From: Pieris napi
Taxonomy: Eukaryota; Arthropoda; Insecta; Lepidoptera; Pieridae
DNA: 64,000 bases
Assembly: GCF_905475465.1 (NCBI RefSeq)
Contig: NC_062259.1
Span: 6,024,501-6,088,500, forward strand
Direction of reading: 5' to 3'
Each line of letters starts with the position of its first letter. The first letter of the stretch is position 1. Below, one piece after another: positions 13,201-23,900 of this stretch. The notes under the pieces were generated by a model. It saw only the letters and a list, made by a program, of their open reading frames with translations. It had not been told where the DNA came from and ran no database searches. Made by a program: the position numbers and the translations under genes.

Positions 13201-16200
13201 TATAACTTTAGTGTTTTACTATAATTATTTGAATAAGCGGTTTAATGACGTCCAAACTAAGCCACAACGGGGATCAATACGGTTATAAAAATATCGTTAC
13301 ATCACAACATATTCAGAACTGAAAGTTCTACTGTGTTCACTTGAATTGGCCTCACTTATATTAACTTATTTAAAATATCATTTCGTTGGAAAATAATGGA
13401 TTTTTAATACAACCAATGCCGAAGGATATGCCTTCATTATTTTTAAATATCAATTAATATATATTTTTTTCTTTTTATGAAACTTATGTTTACTTGAATT
13501 GTCACACATTTAAGATGTAAAATAATTAGTAGATTTAGTACTGTGTGATGTCCTAAGCTTAATAACTTAATAAATTTATAATATGTACTATATATATACT
13601 ATTAATATAATGGCGAATAATGGCTATTTATTTTTAAATACCTCCTACATCCTTCATTAAGTTTTAATATCGACATTTAACGGCCTATGAACCGCATCTG
13701 TCACGACTCAAGCCATAAAGAATATTGCTCATATTTAATACCTACACGAAATGTAAGAGTTTAATTAAAATCAAGTCACACACGTTGCCAGTTCGCCCTC
13801 GCCAGTCGCCACATATGGCCACCGCGATGCCTTGTCGACCGAACTCCGTCACGTGACGACGCTACTTCAAAATGTACTGACAATCACTAAATATAAAGCA
13901 GGCATGCACGTGTTTGACTTCATCAAAAAAACATTACAAATATATCAGAATTTCACATCAAACTATCATCAATTTCTAGGTATACACAGTACATAAAACT
14001 AAAATTATTAATAAGAACAGAAAGTGGCCTACTTTCAGATGAAGAAATAAGAGAAGAATATTTCTATACAATCGATTAAGCTCTTTTAATTTAGAGTAAA
14101 GAATCTCATTTTCATATTTGCGACTTGGCAGCAGTAAATAAATGGTTTAAAGATCTATAGTAGCGGAAAATATATACAAATAATCTTGAAGGTTTAAAGA
14201 CGAATATTGATATGGTAAATACTAGAAAATTATAAATTGGGCTCTTAAGAGAAAGTATCTATTCATCTTATGTCTGTACCTGATCGATGTTTTTATAATT
14301 AAAATATATCCATGTTGTAAAATTATTACCCGTTAAAACAACGCAAATATATCGGACCTTGAGACAAGATGCAGCTGGCGTACGCGACGTAATCTTGATA
14401 TGATAATACATTCACATTCCATTTCTATTTGAATTAAATTTCACTCGGTGGACTTTACACAAAAATTAAAATAATAAATTCCTGCCATAAATTTGTATTT
14501 TCTAAAAGAAGATGTCACAAGCGAACGATATGCAAAGGAAGTGTAAATAATTGTCAATGCTCGTACATTCCTGGTTTCAGATTCAATATTACGATAAATA
14601 ACGCTACTGAGTAAAACATAATATAAATAAGAATGACAAAATTACTAAGACACCGGGAAGAGGAACCGGTATAGCAATGTAGGTCAAATCAAAAATGTAC
14701 GATACGTGTGTTCTTCATAAATCGTTAATAGCTTAACTACATCCCGGGAGAGATAATTGATATTAAGCAAATTGATTTGCGATGGAATAACACAATGTCC
14801 TTGCATACTGTTTTTGCTGCTCTACCATCTACTGTTTTAAACCTGTTTTTTAATATTGGTTAAATATTTCATAAACATGTGGGATAAATGAAATATCTAT
14901 ATATATAAAAGAAAGTCGTGTTTGTTACAACACTTATAACTCGAGAACGGCCGGACCGATTGCCATGGTTTTTGATTTGTTGGATTTGTTTCCGTCCCGA
15001 ATAGCAGAATAAGCAATAAAATATCGGATAAGTTATCGAATAACAATAAATAAATTAATTAATTTTACGAATGCAAAAACCATATGGTGCCATCTGTTGA
15101 CACAACTACGCATCATTTTACGTCGAATTCGTGTCAGTTCAAGAAATTCCGATCTTGAGGTAAATGAGGAGATGCATTACCATGCTTTGATCCTGATCAA
15201 TAGATGTTGGATATCAGAAAGTGCTTAACATGCAGTATCGCCATATTGACGCTAGAGAGAAGATGCCTAATGTGTAAAACTGCCATTCTTCTTTCGCAAT
15301 AGCAAGCAATAAAACATTTCTGTATTAGCAAAAAAGTTGTATTAATGTAATACTCAACATTAATGAAATCCTAAAATAAGTTAAAGTAACAACGATATTA
15401 TAAGGTTGTAGGGCGGAACAAAGTTAGCCAGGTCAGCTAGTGTATATATATTTAATATGTCATATTAAATATATGTACATATATCACTAAATTATCTTCA
15501 CTCCCAAAAACTAAATTTCTGAGACTAATAAGCAGCGTTAATTAGAAATAAAATGTACATAGAATTCACATTCATAGAGATAAACCTGTGTAATTTATAG
15601 TGCTTTAATTAGTCCTAAATAGTTTTTCGTGAAAGTTTCCGGTTGCAATTTTTTGCAAGCTAAAATCGAGAAACTGAGAGCAACGAAACAGTTTTTATAC
15701 ATTTATTTAAAACATGTTCCCATGGAATAATTTAGTAGAATTTAAATATGAAGGAAGAAAATTGAATATTAAAGTAATATTAACAAAAGCATTCAATAAT
15801 CACGAAGCTTAATACTAATTAAAAAAAAATATATGGCAGTATAAGTAATTACAAGTCCTTTTGCTTAAATATTCAACGGACAAATAATTCTATGCAGATC
15901 TCTGCAAATACTGCTGAATTGGTTTACTTATGTAATAACTTCATTAAGTACATCGCGTCGTCTTTTTAGAGTCACTGTTCGTGTAATTTTATAGACTTTT
16001 TTCCAAACCTTTTTTATTTAATTATTTTTATAAATTTCTCTTCACTGACTTCACGGTTATTACATATGAGGAAATATAAATAATAGCCTAGTTAAGGAGT
16101 CTGTGGTTTAGATGGGTATACAGTTAAGACATTGTTCAAGACTGTTATGATGAGAAGTTAATCGGTAGTGTGCAGGAAAGAAAGTGGGTGTAACATCCGT

Positions 16201-19200
16201 GTGGGAACAGGGAACAGGTTCTGTCCTAGCCTTGGTCTTATATATAAACATAGTAATGCTATAAATATTCTATTTTTACCAAAATTAATACTTCATTTCA
16301 GAAAGAAGTTAAATGTCATAACGCTAAACTTATTTTTGTGATGAATTGGACACGTTAATCAATCATCATTCAACACGTTGATCACATGTACATCAGTAAC
16401 TACTAGTTCGAATTGAACAATTATTTCTGTGTTTAGTCCGTTTATCGAAGAAGGCTACGAATGAAAACTGAGAAGAAGATATATATTATATATAGTCTTC
16501 GCTAGTTCTAGCTTTTTTGTTCTAACTGGCGTGTGGCGGTCGAAAAACTAAAATTAAAAACAAAAAATAAAATTGCAGTAGTGAAGCAATAAAAATAAAA
16601 AAGTTATTACCCTTAACTATTTGCTTGTGAAAGAATTGCTGATTTCAATCCCAGGCGTTTTTTTTTATTACCCGTACTATATATATAGAGAGCATATTTT
16701 TAAAAACCCTTTATTCAATTTGTTTTTATTACGATCCTTAACTATACCCTTACATTGAGGCTGTCCAGCCACCCATTGTTATGACTTATGATCAGGCACG
16801 ATGCGATGTATGACATATATGCGTTCAAGGCTGTTATTCAATCGTAATTCGCACTGATATGCATTAACGCCGGAGGCATAACACATCACAACTATTGTAT
16901 TGTGATTCAATTATCTATTGAAATAAATATTTAAGTTAATATGCGCCCACATTTCACGAAACAATTACTAAGTATTATAATTATTATATTTACTAATATC
17001 TATGGTTAATTGGTTTGATTAAGTATAAATACATATAATATGACTAGCTACCTAGAAGCAGGTAAGTTACATTGTATAGATAAATTTACGAGCCCCGTTG
17101 CAAAATAGTTCGTCTAGTATGGAAAGTACGTAGTGCAAAGCGTACAATATAGAAAGAATTGGTAAAATAATTAAGAACGTTTAATAAAAAGTAAACCACA
17201 ATTTGAGGAACATTTTCAAATTTATTTTAACATAACTGAAATTGTTTCAAGACTTTACATAACATAAAAAAATTAAAAAAGATCTGAAAAACATAACGCA
17301 AAAGTATTCGTCTACCCTTGTCACTCACGCAAAATAGTTCGCCTACCAATTAGTTGTGTCGCCTTTGCTCTCAATTACAGCTTTACTGCGAAGAGGCATG
17401 GTTGCAACCAACGCTGCACACTCCTCAGGCGTAATTGACTCCCAGACTTCAGCCAAGAGTTTAGCCTTTAAGTCGCTCTTCGATCTTGATGGATTTTTAC
17501 GGAGAACTTTTTCATTTTGCACCATAGGGTTTCGATCGGTGACAAGTCCGGGCCATTCGATTGTAGGGATGCTTTTCGCCAGTAGCCACGCCTTTGTTGT
17601 CGTTGCAGTATGGCAGGAAGCACCATAGATGCCCACCTATAGAGGGCAGTAAATTCTCTTCCAAAAGGTTTTGCTACCTTGCAGCATTGATAGAACCATG
17701 TAAAAACTGCACACCACCAACACCTTGTGCAGACATGCAGCCCCATCACAAGAGACGCAGGAAACTTCACTTTGCGTTTGAGACAATCAGTATGAAATGC
17801 CTCATTTTTGTTCCGAATCACTTTTTTCCTTTCATCGCCGACTGTCACTTCAAATTTGGACTCGCCACTTCAAATGATTCTACGCCACTGATCGGAAGTC
17901 CAATTTAATTAATGATCACGAGCAAACTTCAACTCCATTTTCTTTTGTACAGCAATCAACAGTGGTTTCTCCTTAGCGGTGTACAATCTGTAACCCATTC
18001 TTTTTAGGACTCTTGCAAGTATCAACTGAGACGTCTCTGTGAATTATGTCCTTCCATTGCACCGTAAGTTCTCCAGCTCGAGCACGACGATTATTTTTGA
18101 TAATTTTCTTCAGGATTCTGTTTTCTACTACACTTGTGATGCGTGGTTGACCAGTTTTCTTCAAACAAGAAGTCGTTCTATTCTTTTTATAGTGCTGAAT
18201 ATAAATATAATAGATGGGATTTGGGAAGTATCAAGTCTTTAGATAATTGATAACTTGATTTGCCAGCATCGATCACACAAACTATTCGCTTTCGAAACCC
18301 TTCACACACGGGTTTGCCACGACCCATTGTTATTTGAAAACTTATGAAAAAAAAGCTACTACACAGAATTATTTTTACAAATTTTTAATTATGCAGCATA
18401 ATTGTACAAAGAAGGAATAATCTTATTTAACACTCGATAGACGAACTCTTTTGCATTGATTAAGAATTAGACAAAATATTTAGCTTCAGCTTCTTCAAAT
18501 TTAAAACATGATATGTATAAATTTAAAAACTAAAATAGTTTATTGGTTTATAATTTAAAAATGTCATAAGTAACCCGACTGTAGAACAGCTTAATATTTT
18601 ATATAGATATAAAAATCTCACAGAAGAAATTTCACACTAGACAAACTATTTTGCTATTATATATAGCGTTTACCTTAATTCATAATAAAAATTAAAATGG
18701 CTTATTATTTGGCAAAAACAAAAAGAATCTTATTCCAGGAAAAACAATACTTAATATGTACTGATAAAAATTAAGAGTGGTTCCATCATCATAATATTTA
18801 TGTTAGACCTTACCATTATTAGTCACCATGACTTAAGGTGATGTACGTCTTTATTGCTTAGCATACTGTTTAATAGAAACATACTGTATTGTGAGAATGC
18901 AATTGTATGCAAATGGGCTGGTTACTTACAAGTTTGTGATATTCCAATTTGTATCTCAGATCACAAACTGAAGTAAAAGAAACTGTTTAACATCTCTAGA
19001 CAACAAAACTGATTAAATATGGATTTTATATCGAAGAAATATGTAGTTCTTAATTTTATTTTATTTTACTTCTAAGAAAGGTCATGGTTTCATGTGGCTC
19101 AGTAATTTCCTTGTTCTGTTATTTGGCCTTTGAAATAAGTAATTTGTGGAAAACCAATTAATACTTTTTAATGTATACAGTTCAGTGTGACCTTATTACT

Positions 19201-20584
19201 ACAATCTTATCACATGATAATGTATGTTATATCTACTGATATGCATTAGTTACTGAATGGAACCGCAAAATATGTTTGTACAAAAAATCTATGAAATGGA
19301 AATAAATTTTTATCAATTACATTAATTACAAGGCCACAAAGCAGCTTGTGGCAAGGTGTCGGAGAATGGCAACCTCACTGGCCTGAAACCTCAGGGTATC
19401 TCAGTCCAAAGGTCTTATGCTGCAATGGTAAAATAAATGGGTCCCTTACACCCTTAGACAATTTAGGTTCGTTGAATCACAATAAGTTTTCAGCAGACTA
19501 TCTACTAAATGCCCATCCCCATACACCAAGTCACATTCTATATTTTGCAATAGTCATGCATTGGTTTCAGACTGTAGTTTAGTCCAGCCATGACACTGTT
19601 GACAGAAAAAGAGGTGATCATTCCCATGACTAAACTGAACCATGATTTTATGCCGTCTTTATTGTTTTCTCAGGAACATAGTACCTACGGAATAACCTGA
19701 CATCAAAAGATAAGTGAATATTTAAAAGGTTAAACATGGAAATTCCATGTTTGGTTGCTGTAATTATGAAGACAAGAAAATACGCAAAGCAATCTTAGAA
19801 GGTTAGAGGCCTTCTAAAATATTATATATATGTGTAACAAATAAAAATCGCTTTGCAAATGTGTCAAGCTTGCGCCAGCATTATATATATTCAGTCAAGT
19901 AGAAGGTGAGAATTAATTTTTTATTACAATAAATTAAACAAATGCAGGCATGAACATAGCTGTGAGAGAGTGTTGCTGAGAGCTTTGTTTTTGGGCAAAT
20001 GAAACTATCAGGTACAAAAAAATCCTAGGTGTGCAAGTTGGTGATTACTTACAAGCAAGTAACAGGACAGCACAACAAGCAGCAAACTTTTTCTTAAAAC
20101 TTTTTTTATTTAGTAAAACTGTAATTCATTTTATCATAGTTGTATATTAAGTAATAATAGTTAGTAGTAATCCAGTTTAAAGATAGGTTGATTTCTAAAC
20201 AAAGACATTTGTGATGAAATACATGTCAATTAAGGAAATGGTAAAACCTCAACATCCCTATTTGAGTGATTGTGTTACCTTAATTGTTTATTTGAACACG
20301 TTATTCAAGCAAGTACAAAAATTATAGTCTTTAAGTGCCGTTTTCATATCTTGCTCATTATGTACAGTAAAAGTTTGAATAGTAATACAATAAGAACACT
20401 TAAATACTCAATTTTTTTAAAGACCGGTTCAAAATTAAATCTTTAATAATGACTCACCACTATGTTCAGTGAATATATTTGAGCCAAGTATACGGGGATC
20501 CTTTGGCACACGGGGCTTATTCCGTGTTGATCGAATAGAGGCGCCGCTCGCAGAACCGCGTTCTTTTGCCTGCTGGGCCCCCAT
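1129..20584 (-). CDS. Abl: Abl non-receptor tyrosine kinase, 5' part of gene (5 coding exons, runs off left edge)
   Basis: Abl is a cytoplasmic tyrosine kinase of the Src-like group that relays signals to the actin cytoskeleton, for example in axon guidance and epithelial morphogenesis. Coding exons, in order on the minus strand, are 20458-20584, 8967-9066, 7697-7809, 6247-6446 and 1129-1227. They join in one frame to residues 1-213. Residues 1-42 form a leader beginning MGAQQAKE, close to the insect Abl N-terminus. Residues about 93-151 are the SH3 domain (LFVALYDF, then [12 protein letters not shown]). The SH3-SH2 linker and start of SH2 follow ([13 protein letters not shown]). SH2 continues through FLVRES, with the phosphotyrosine-binding Arg at about residue 182, to [10 protein letters not shown]. 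All internal junctions have GT donors and AG acceptors. The next exon, the kinase domain and the long C-terminal tail lie outside the window. The start rests on the conserved MGAQQ; a further upstream promoter cannot be excluded. Confidence 0.95.
3120..4706 (-). pseudogene. Broken Tc1/mariner-family transposase
   Basis: Minus-strand pieces in several frames read as one DDE transposase of the Tc1/mariner superfamily. From the N-terminal side these are [17 protein letters not shown] (4580-4660), [28 protein letters not shown] (4190-4250), [18 protein letters not shown] (4085-4140), then [13 protein letters not shown] pieces (3515-3580), [15 protein letters not shown] (about 3390-3435) and EDWPSSSPD (about 3335). 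Frameshifts and stops break the frame repeatedly. The first catalytic Asp appears as Asn in FTNE, so the enzyme would be inactive even without the breaks. The Asp in QDSAPGHKA is intact. The coding order is interrupted at 3580-3965 by a palindromic insertion. I could not fix the terminal inverted repeats. Confidence 0.75.
3580..3965. repeat. Palindromic MITE-like insertion inside the mariner
   Basis: Two inverted repeats lie back to back. Arms 3580-3616 and 3691-3730 share ACCACA-GAGCTTCAAAATTATCGGG. Arms 3737-3779 and 3922-3964 share the reverse-complementary stretch that includes CCGACCCAAAT and CCAATAGAATTGCACCA. The block sits between transposase pieces that should be adjacent, so it inserted after the mariner did. 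It could be one foldback element or two adjacent MITEs. Confidence 0.65.
6247..6446 (-). CDS. Abl: Abl coding exon 4 (end of SH3, start of SH2)
   Basis: This exon encodes residues 114-180, from [18 protein letters not shown] through [10 protein letters not shown] (end of SH3) and the linker [13 protein letters not shown] to GINGSFL. The acceptor is AATAG and the donor GTATGT. The next exon supplies the V-R-E-S of the SH2 phosphotyrosine pocket. Confidence 0.97.
6447..7696 (-). other. Abl intron between exons 3 and 4
   Basis: AT-rich intron of 1.25 kb. I see no gene, RNA or named repeat in it. Confidence 0.7.
7697..7809 (-). CDS. Abl: Abl coding exon 3 (start of SH3)
   Basis: The exon is bounded by a TTTTAG acceptor and a GTAGGT donor. 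It encodes [15 protein letters not shown] and then [20 protein letters not shown], residues 76-113. The ALYDF motif is the first SH3 strand with its ligand-binding Tyr. Confidence 0.96.
7810..8966 (-). other. Abl intron between exons 2 and 3
   Basis: AT-rich intron of 1.16 kb with short AT tracts around 8620-8640. I see no gene or named repeat. Confidence 0.7.
8967..9066 (-). CDS. Abl: Abl coding exon 2 (proline-rich linker before SH3)
   Basis: The acceptor TTTCAG is just above 9066 and the donor GTAAGT just below 8967. Phase is 1 in and 2 out. It encodes [13 protein letters not shown] and then a Pro/Ala-rich stretch ending DSAN (residues 43-75). The [13 protein letters not shown] motif is characteristic of insect Abl. 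Confidence 0.93.
10580..10950 (+). mobile_element. Helitron-like non-autonomous element (5' end clear, 3' end decayed)
   Basis: The 5' end begins TCTATTATATAAAATTCTCG and continues CACAATGTTCGTTCCCA, then CCGAAACGGCTCGACCGATTC. The same 5' end occurs in opposite orientation at 60429 downward. Near 10918 a piece, GGAGCAACGAAGTTTGTA, resembles the Helitron 3' hairpin region, but no clean CTAG end remains. The 3' boundary is approximate. Confidence 0.6.
12186..12560 (-). mobile_element. Helitron-like non-autonomous element
   Basis: On the minus strand it begins TCTTAATATATATATAAATT at 12560 and ends CTAG at 12186, flanked by A before and T after. That matches Helitron insertion between A and T. 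The internal motif ACTACCGAACCGATATCAAT is typical of the 5' region of this family. No coding capacity. Confidence 0.7.
14896..15440 (+). mobile_element. Helitron-like non-autonomous element, family A copy 1
   Basis: It starts TCTATATATATAAAAGAAAG at 14896 after an A and ends GGTCAGCTAG at 15440 before a T. A 3' hairpin (GGCGGAACAAAGTTAGCC) lies just before the end. About 545 bp with no transposase. A second copy of the same family lies at 25777-26292, alignable along most of its length. Confidence 0.85.
17100..18654 (-). mobile_element. Dead Tc1-like DNA transposon with doubled inverted repeats (IR/DR type)
   Basis: The outer ends match as inverted repeats: GCAAAATAGTTCGTCTAGTA at 17100 and, in reverse complement, GCAAAATAGTTTGTCTAGTG ending at 18654. 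Inner copies of the same motif lie at 17298-17316, at 17329-17347 and, inverted, at 18436-18454. That is the IR/DR arrangement of some Tc1-like elements, with about 200-230 bp between inner and outer copies. The expected TA duplication is not intact on the left. A broken transposase fills the space between the inner repeats. Confidence 0.85.
17343..18327 (-). pseudogene. Broken Tc1-like transposase inside the IR/DR element
   Basis: The reading starts at the ATG at 18327 ([20 protein letters not shown]) and ends near the stop at 17343-17345, about 328 codons, close to the normal Tc1 transposase length. Fragments in different frames include [20 protein letters not shown] (18060-18130), [14 protein letters not shown] (17815-17860), [20 protein letters not shown] (about 17565-17625) and [16 protein letters not shown] (about 17505-17555). 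Several frameshifts separate them. The first catalytic Asp seems replaced by Gly (GESKF) and the second by Tyr (IYGASCHTA, where QDNAP-like is expected). The Glu in PIETLW remains. It cannot be active. Confidence 0.8.
20458..20584 (-). CDS. Abl: Abl coding exon 1 (N-terminal leader)
   Basis: The ATG is at 20582-20584 and encodes [10 protein letters not shown] and onward to IFTEHS, residues 1-42 plus one base. The donor is GTGAGT at 20457 downward. The N-terminal Gly2 could be myristoylated, but the residue at position 6 is Ala rather than the favoured Ser/Thr, so this is uncertain. A longer open frame that starts upstream in another phase is a shadow of this exon. Confidence 0.88.
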
Positions 20585-20660
20585 CGTGGCTGTTGGGAGC
20601 CACGACCCTCACACCGAAGCCCGTTCGCAACACTCGCTCTAGACACTTTAATTCAATAAC
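20585..20660 (-). promoter_or_regulatory. Probable Abl 5' UTR / promoter-proximal region
   Basis: A short GC-richer stretch sits directly upstream of the Abl ATG on the minus strand, in otherwise AT-rich DNA, and carries the ATG context CCACGATGG. No TATA box or initiator can be assigned with certainty. This is inference from position and composition. Confidence 0.35.
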
Positions 20661-20983
20661 TAACGGCAATTATAGCGCAACTTATATATAAAACACATTA
20701 TGAATATTGAGTTAAAATATTATAAATGGTCGCGGTAATTACAGTCTCATAGGTAACACACAAATATCAGACGTCCGAATTCAAACATATTCTAAAAAAC
20801 ATTACCGGATACAATCACTGATACAAATAACACTACCACCGCCATTATGTGTAACTGACATCAATTTGACGTCGATTATTGTTTTTAAGAGAATCCAATA
20901 GAGGCAGCACCATATCGGTAACCATAGAGTATATTAATATATCATCACAGATGCAGTCTTGTTAGCAGTTACGTTTGACATAT

Positions 20984-23900
20984 GTGCGCTTTCCAATTAC
21001 AGCACTAGACCGCATTATGCGGGATAATGCTCAACGTTGAATGTTCCAACTATAGCAACGCTTCGCACAATTGAGCACTCTCAAAACTTATGCTCTCGCG
21101 TGCTTCTCGCAATCAATACCAACACAGTGACAGAAAATTTACCAGTGTTTTTCTTTAAGTTGGCATTTATCGAAATTTTCGTTAGTAAATATTGTGCGTT
21201 TTCCAATTACAGAGCATTATGCGACTCAGTGCCGCACAACGCCGCATAATGCTGAAGCTTAATTGGAACGTGAATTAGTTTTCAAATGCATCAGCAGAGT
21301 GCGCTAAGTCAGTGTTGAAAAAAAAAATGTTCTGAATAGAGTTAGCAACCTCATTAATGTATAAATAATGTGGTTAACATTAATAATTGGTTGAAAACTT
21401 TTTACGCTTATTTTAATAATCAAATTATTTCATTAACATTTTTTTACTGAAATAAGAGAAAACCTTTACAGAATATACCTAAGGTTTTAACAAGCTAAAT
21501 TAACAGTAAATATATAGTTTCATATAAGAAGTTTACATCATTTACGTTTTCAGTAATTTTTTTAAAATGATTTCTAAAAAAAATGTATACTTTTTCAAAA
21601 CCATTGCAATGTTTACAAGAGTATAATCCTGTAAAATAAATTTGTTTACAGATCCGAATTCTAAAATAAAATTGTATTCATATTTTAAATGTGGAATATA
21701 AAAAAAGTCACTATTTATACCTACCTTCATCCATACTTACCTATATTATTTTTTTAGCAGTTTGAAATAACTTTAATTATTTTCAAAATCTACGACGAAA
21801 CAAATTTTTCAACAATAAATAATATTTACTAACGAAAATTTCGATAAATGCCAACTTAAAGAAAATCACTGGTAAATTTTCTGTCACTGTGTTGGTATTT
21901 ATTGCGAGAAGCACGCGAGAGCAATAGTTTTGAGAGTGCTCAATTGTGCGAAGCGTTGCTGTAGTTGGAACATTCAACGTTGAGCAGTATGCCGCATAAT
22001 GCGCTCTGGTGCTGTAATTGGAAAACGCAAATTATTTATTGTTGCAAAATTTGTTTCGTCGTAGATTTTGAAAATAATTAAAGTTATTTCAAACTGCTAA
22101 AAAAAAAAGGGTGCGTGTACTTATGTACGCGCGTAAGAAGTTATACTTCTTTGGCATTATTAAAAATAGTTTTTGATTGCATGCAAATAATTAATTACAA
22201 TTAAATAATAAAAGACTGGAAAAGGAATATTAAATTCAATAAAGTTCAGTGTACATTTGAAAAATTAAATAAATAAATATTTATTATTATTCTCTTACAT
22301 TAAACAAATAAAACACTATTTATCTTTAAAACATTTTTTTTTCATTATACTATTTATTTTTAATGTCTTCATCAGAATTTCGGTTTGTAATTTTAAATTA
22401 ATCATTACTTGGTTGTGCATCTACGAGGCTTCTCCAAAACTAAAACTACTACTTGCTTCTGCAACAAATAAGAGAATATTAATTTAAGCTCTGTCCATGC
22501 AAAACTTAAAATTTTTTATAATTCATATTATAAAATTTTTAACACATTTATATTAATATAATTATATAAATGTGTTAATAATATAATTTGTAGCACATGC
22601 TACATACAGACCTGGATAGCCACTTTATTTTATTCTATTTAGAGATAGAGATAATTTAAATATAATACCGGTTTTACCTTTTAGGTTTCTTTGGAGTTGT
22701 TTGGGGATTCTTGTTGTTCAGTTCGACATGATTTTCTTTAACCTTTCTTTAATCCTACAAAATAATGAAATTGTTAAGTTATGTTGTCACTGTTGTGCAC
22801 ACCTTTGTTTGGCTTTTTTAGTATTCAAGTTATGTCAAAACTGATTTATTACCTTGTCATTGTTGGCTTTATTTGCTTTTGGGATATCGTTTCCAAAATG
22901 ATTTTATTTGTAATATCCTGAAATATATAAATAACATCTATTAATTTAAGTATCATGGTGAGTAGTTCGCACTCAGGTATTAAGGTTTATTATACCCACT
23001 GTCCATTATAAGTCCCCTGTAGGGGAATAAAGTACTATTGTGAGCATATGCCTATGCTTGAAAGGTTGAACCTTGAACATCACCATACATCATATTTATA
23101 ATTAACATTCCTACCTCGACACCATCACAATCAAATTCATTGAAATCTACTTCAAACCGTTGCGGTATCATCTCTGCATATCCATTGTGTCTGGAGAAGG
23201 TGATGGTGGCTTTGTTTCACCTCCAGTTTTTGATGTTTCACCGCGATAAGATGACAACTCTTTTTTTGTATTCAATTTAGTGCACTTCCACTGATTCATC
23301 AATTGTTTTTTGTCTCTTGTCCTTATATTTGCTAGATTAAATCTGAAAAATTACATGTTTAGATTAAATAATGTGGTCATTTTTTTGAGATGCAGGTACT
23401 TATTAAAATGTTTTTTGTCGTAGAATATTTCTAAAAAGTTGCTGTAACAAACGCAATAAACAAAAGCAATGAATAATGGTTCATGTTTCAGTTTTAATCA
23501 ACAATAATACTCGATAATACATACGGATAGTTAACCTCAATTGTATTGAAGCACTCAGGAAGATTGGCACAGTTTTTTCACAAATATTTTATCATATTAA
23601 TTAGTATTGATTTAGATATTCAATTTAAATCACTTCTGATTATAATTCAGACACACATATAAAATTCGCGCTTGTATAATGAAAATAACTAGGTATATAA
23701 TTTTTAATTTTAAACAATAATTAAAACTCCTATATTTGTTTAAAAGGTAAATGTCATTGTCAGATGTCATCGTCATTCAAAATTCTATTTCTTTTTACTT
23801 GTAGATTGTCTTATTCCCATCTCGCTCGCGCACGCTATATCACACTCCCAATTTTGTGTCACAGGTGCGCGCGCATCGTAAAATTTCACTCTCATCAATT

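Larger units (their letters stand above)
9067..20457 (-). other. Abl first coding intron (11.4 kb)
   Basis: A long first intron, as is common for Abl genes. It contains Helitron relics at 10580, 12186 and 14896, and a dead Tc1-like element at 17100-18654. A short GC-rich patch at about 13785-13870 contains a CACGTG E-box (see findings). The stretch 18655-20457 is AT-rich; its slightly GC-richer part at 19346-19580 has no coding similarity I recognise. Confidence 0.7.

Noticed and set aside
17356..17908. Plus-strand frames of 90 and 104 codons over the Tc1-like element
   Set aside because: They lie antisense to recognisable transposase fragments and show no similarity of their own.
20443..20646. 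67-codon minus-strand frame starting MSRASVANGLRCEG
   Set aside because: The real Abl frame in the same place starts at 20584 (MGAQQAKE) and continues in phase into exon 2; this one is a shadow.
21037..21249. 70-codon frame starting MNVPTIATLRTIEHS and its inverted near-copy at 21783-21977
   Set aside because: Both are the same transposon arm (A and A') read in the same sense; the frame is a by-product of the repeat, not a gene.
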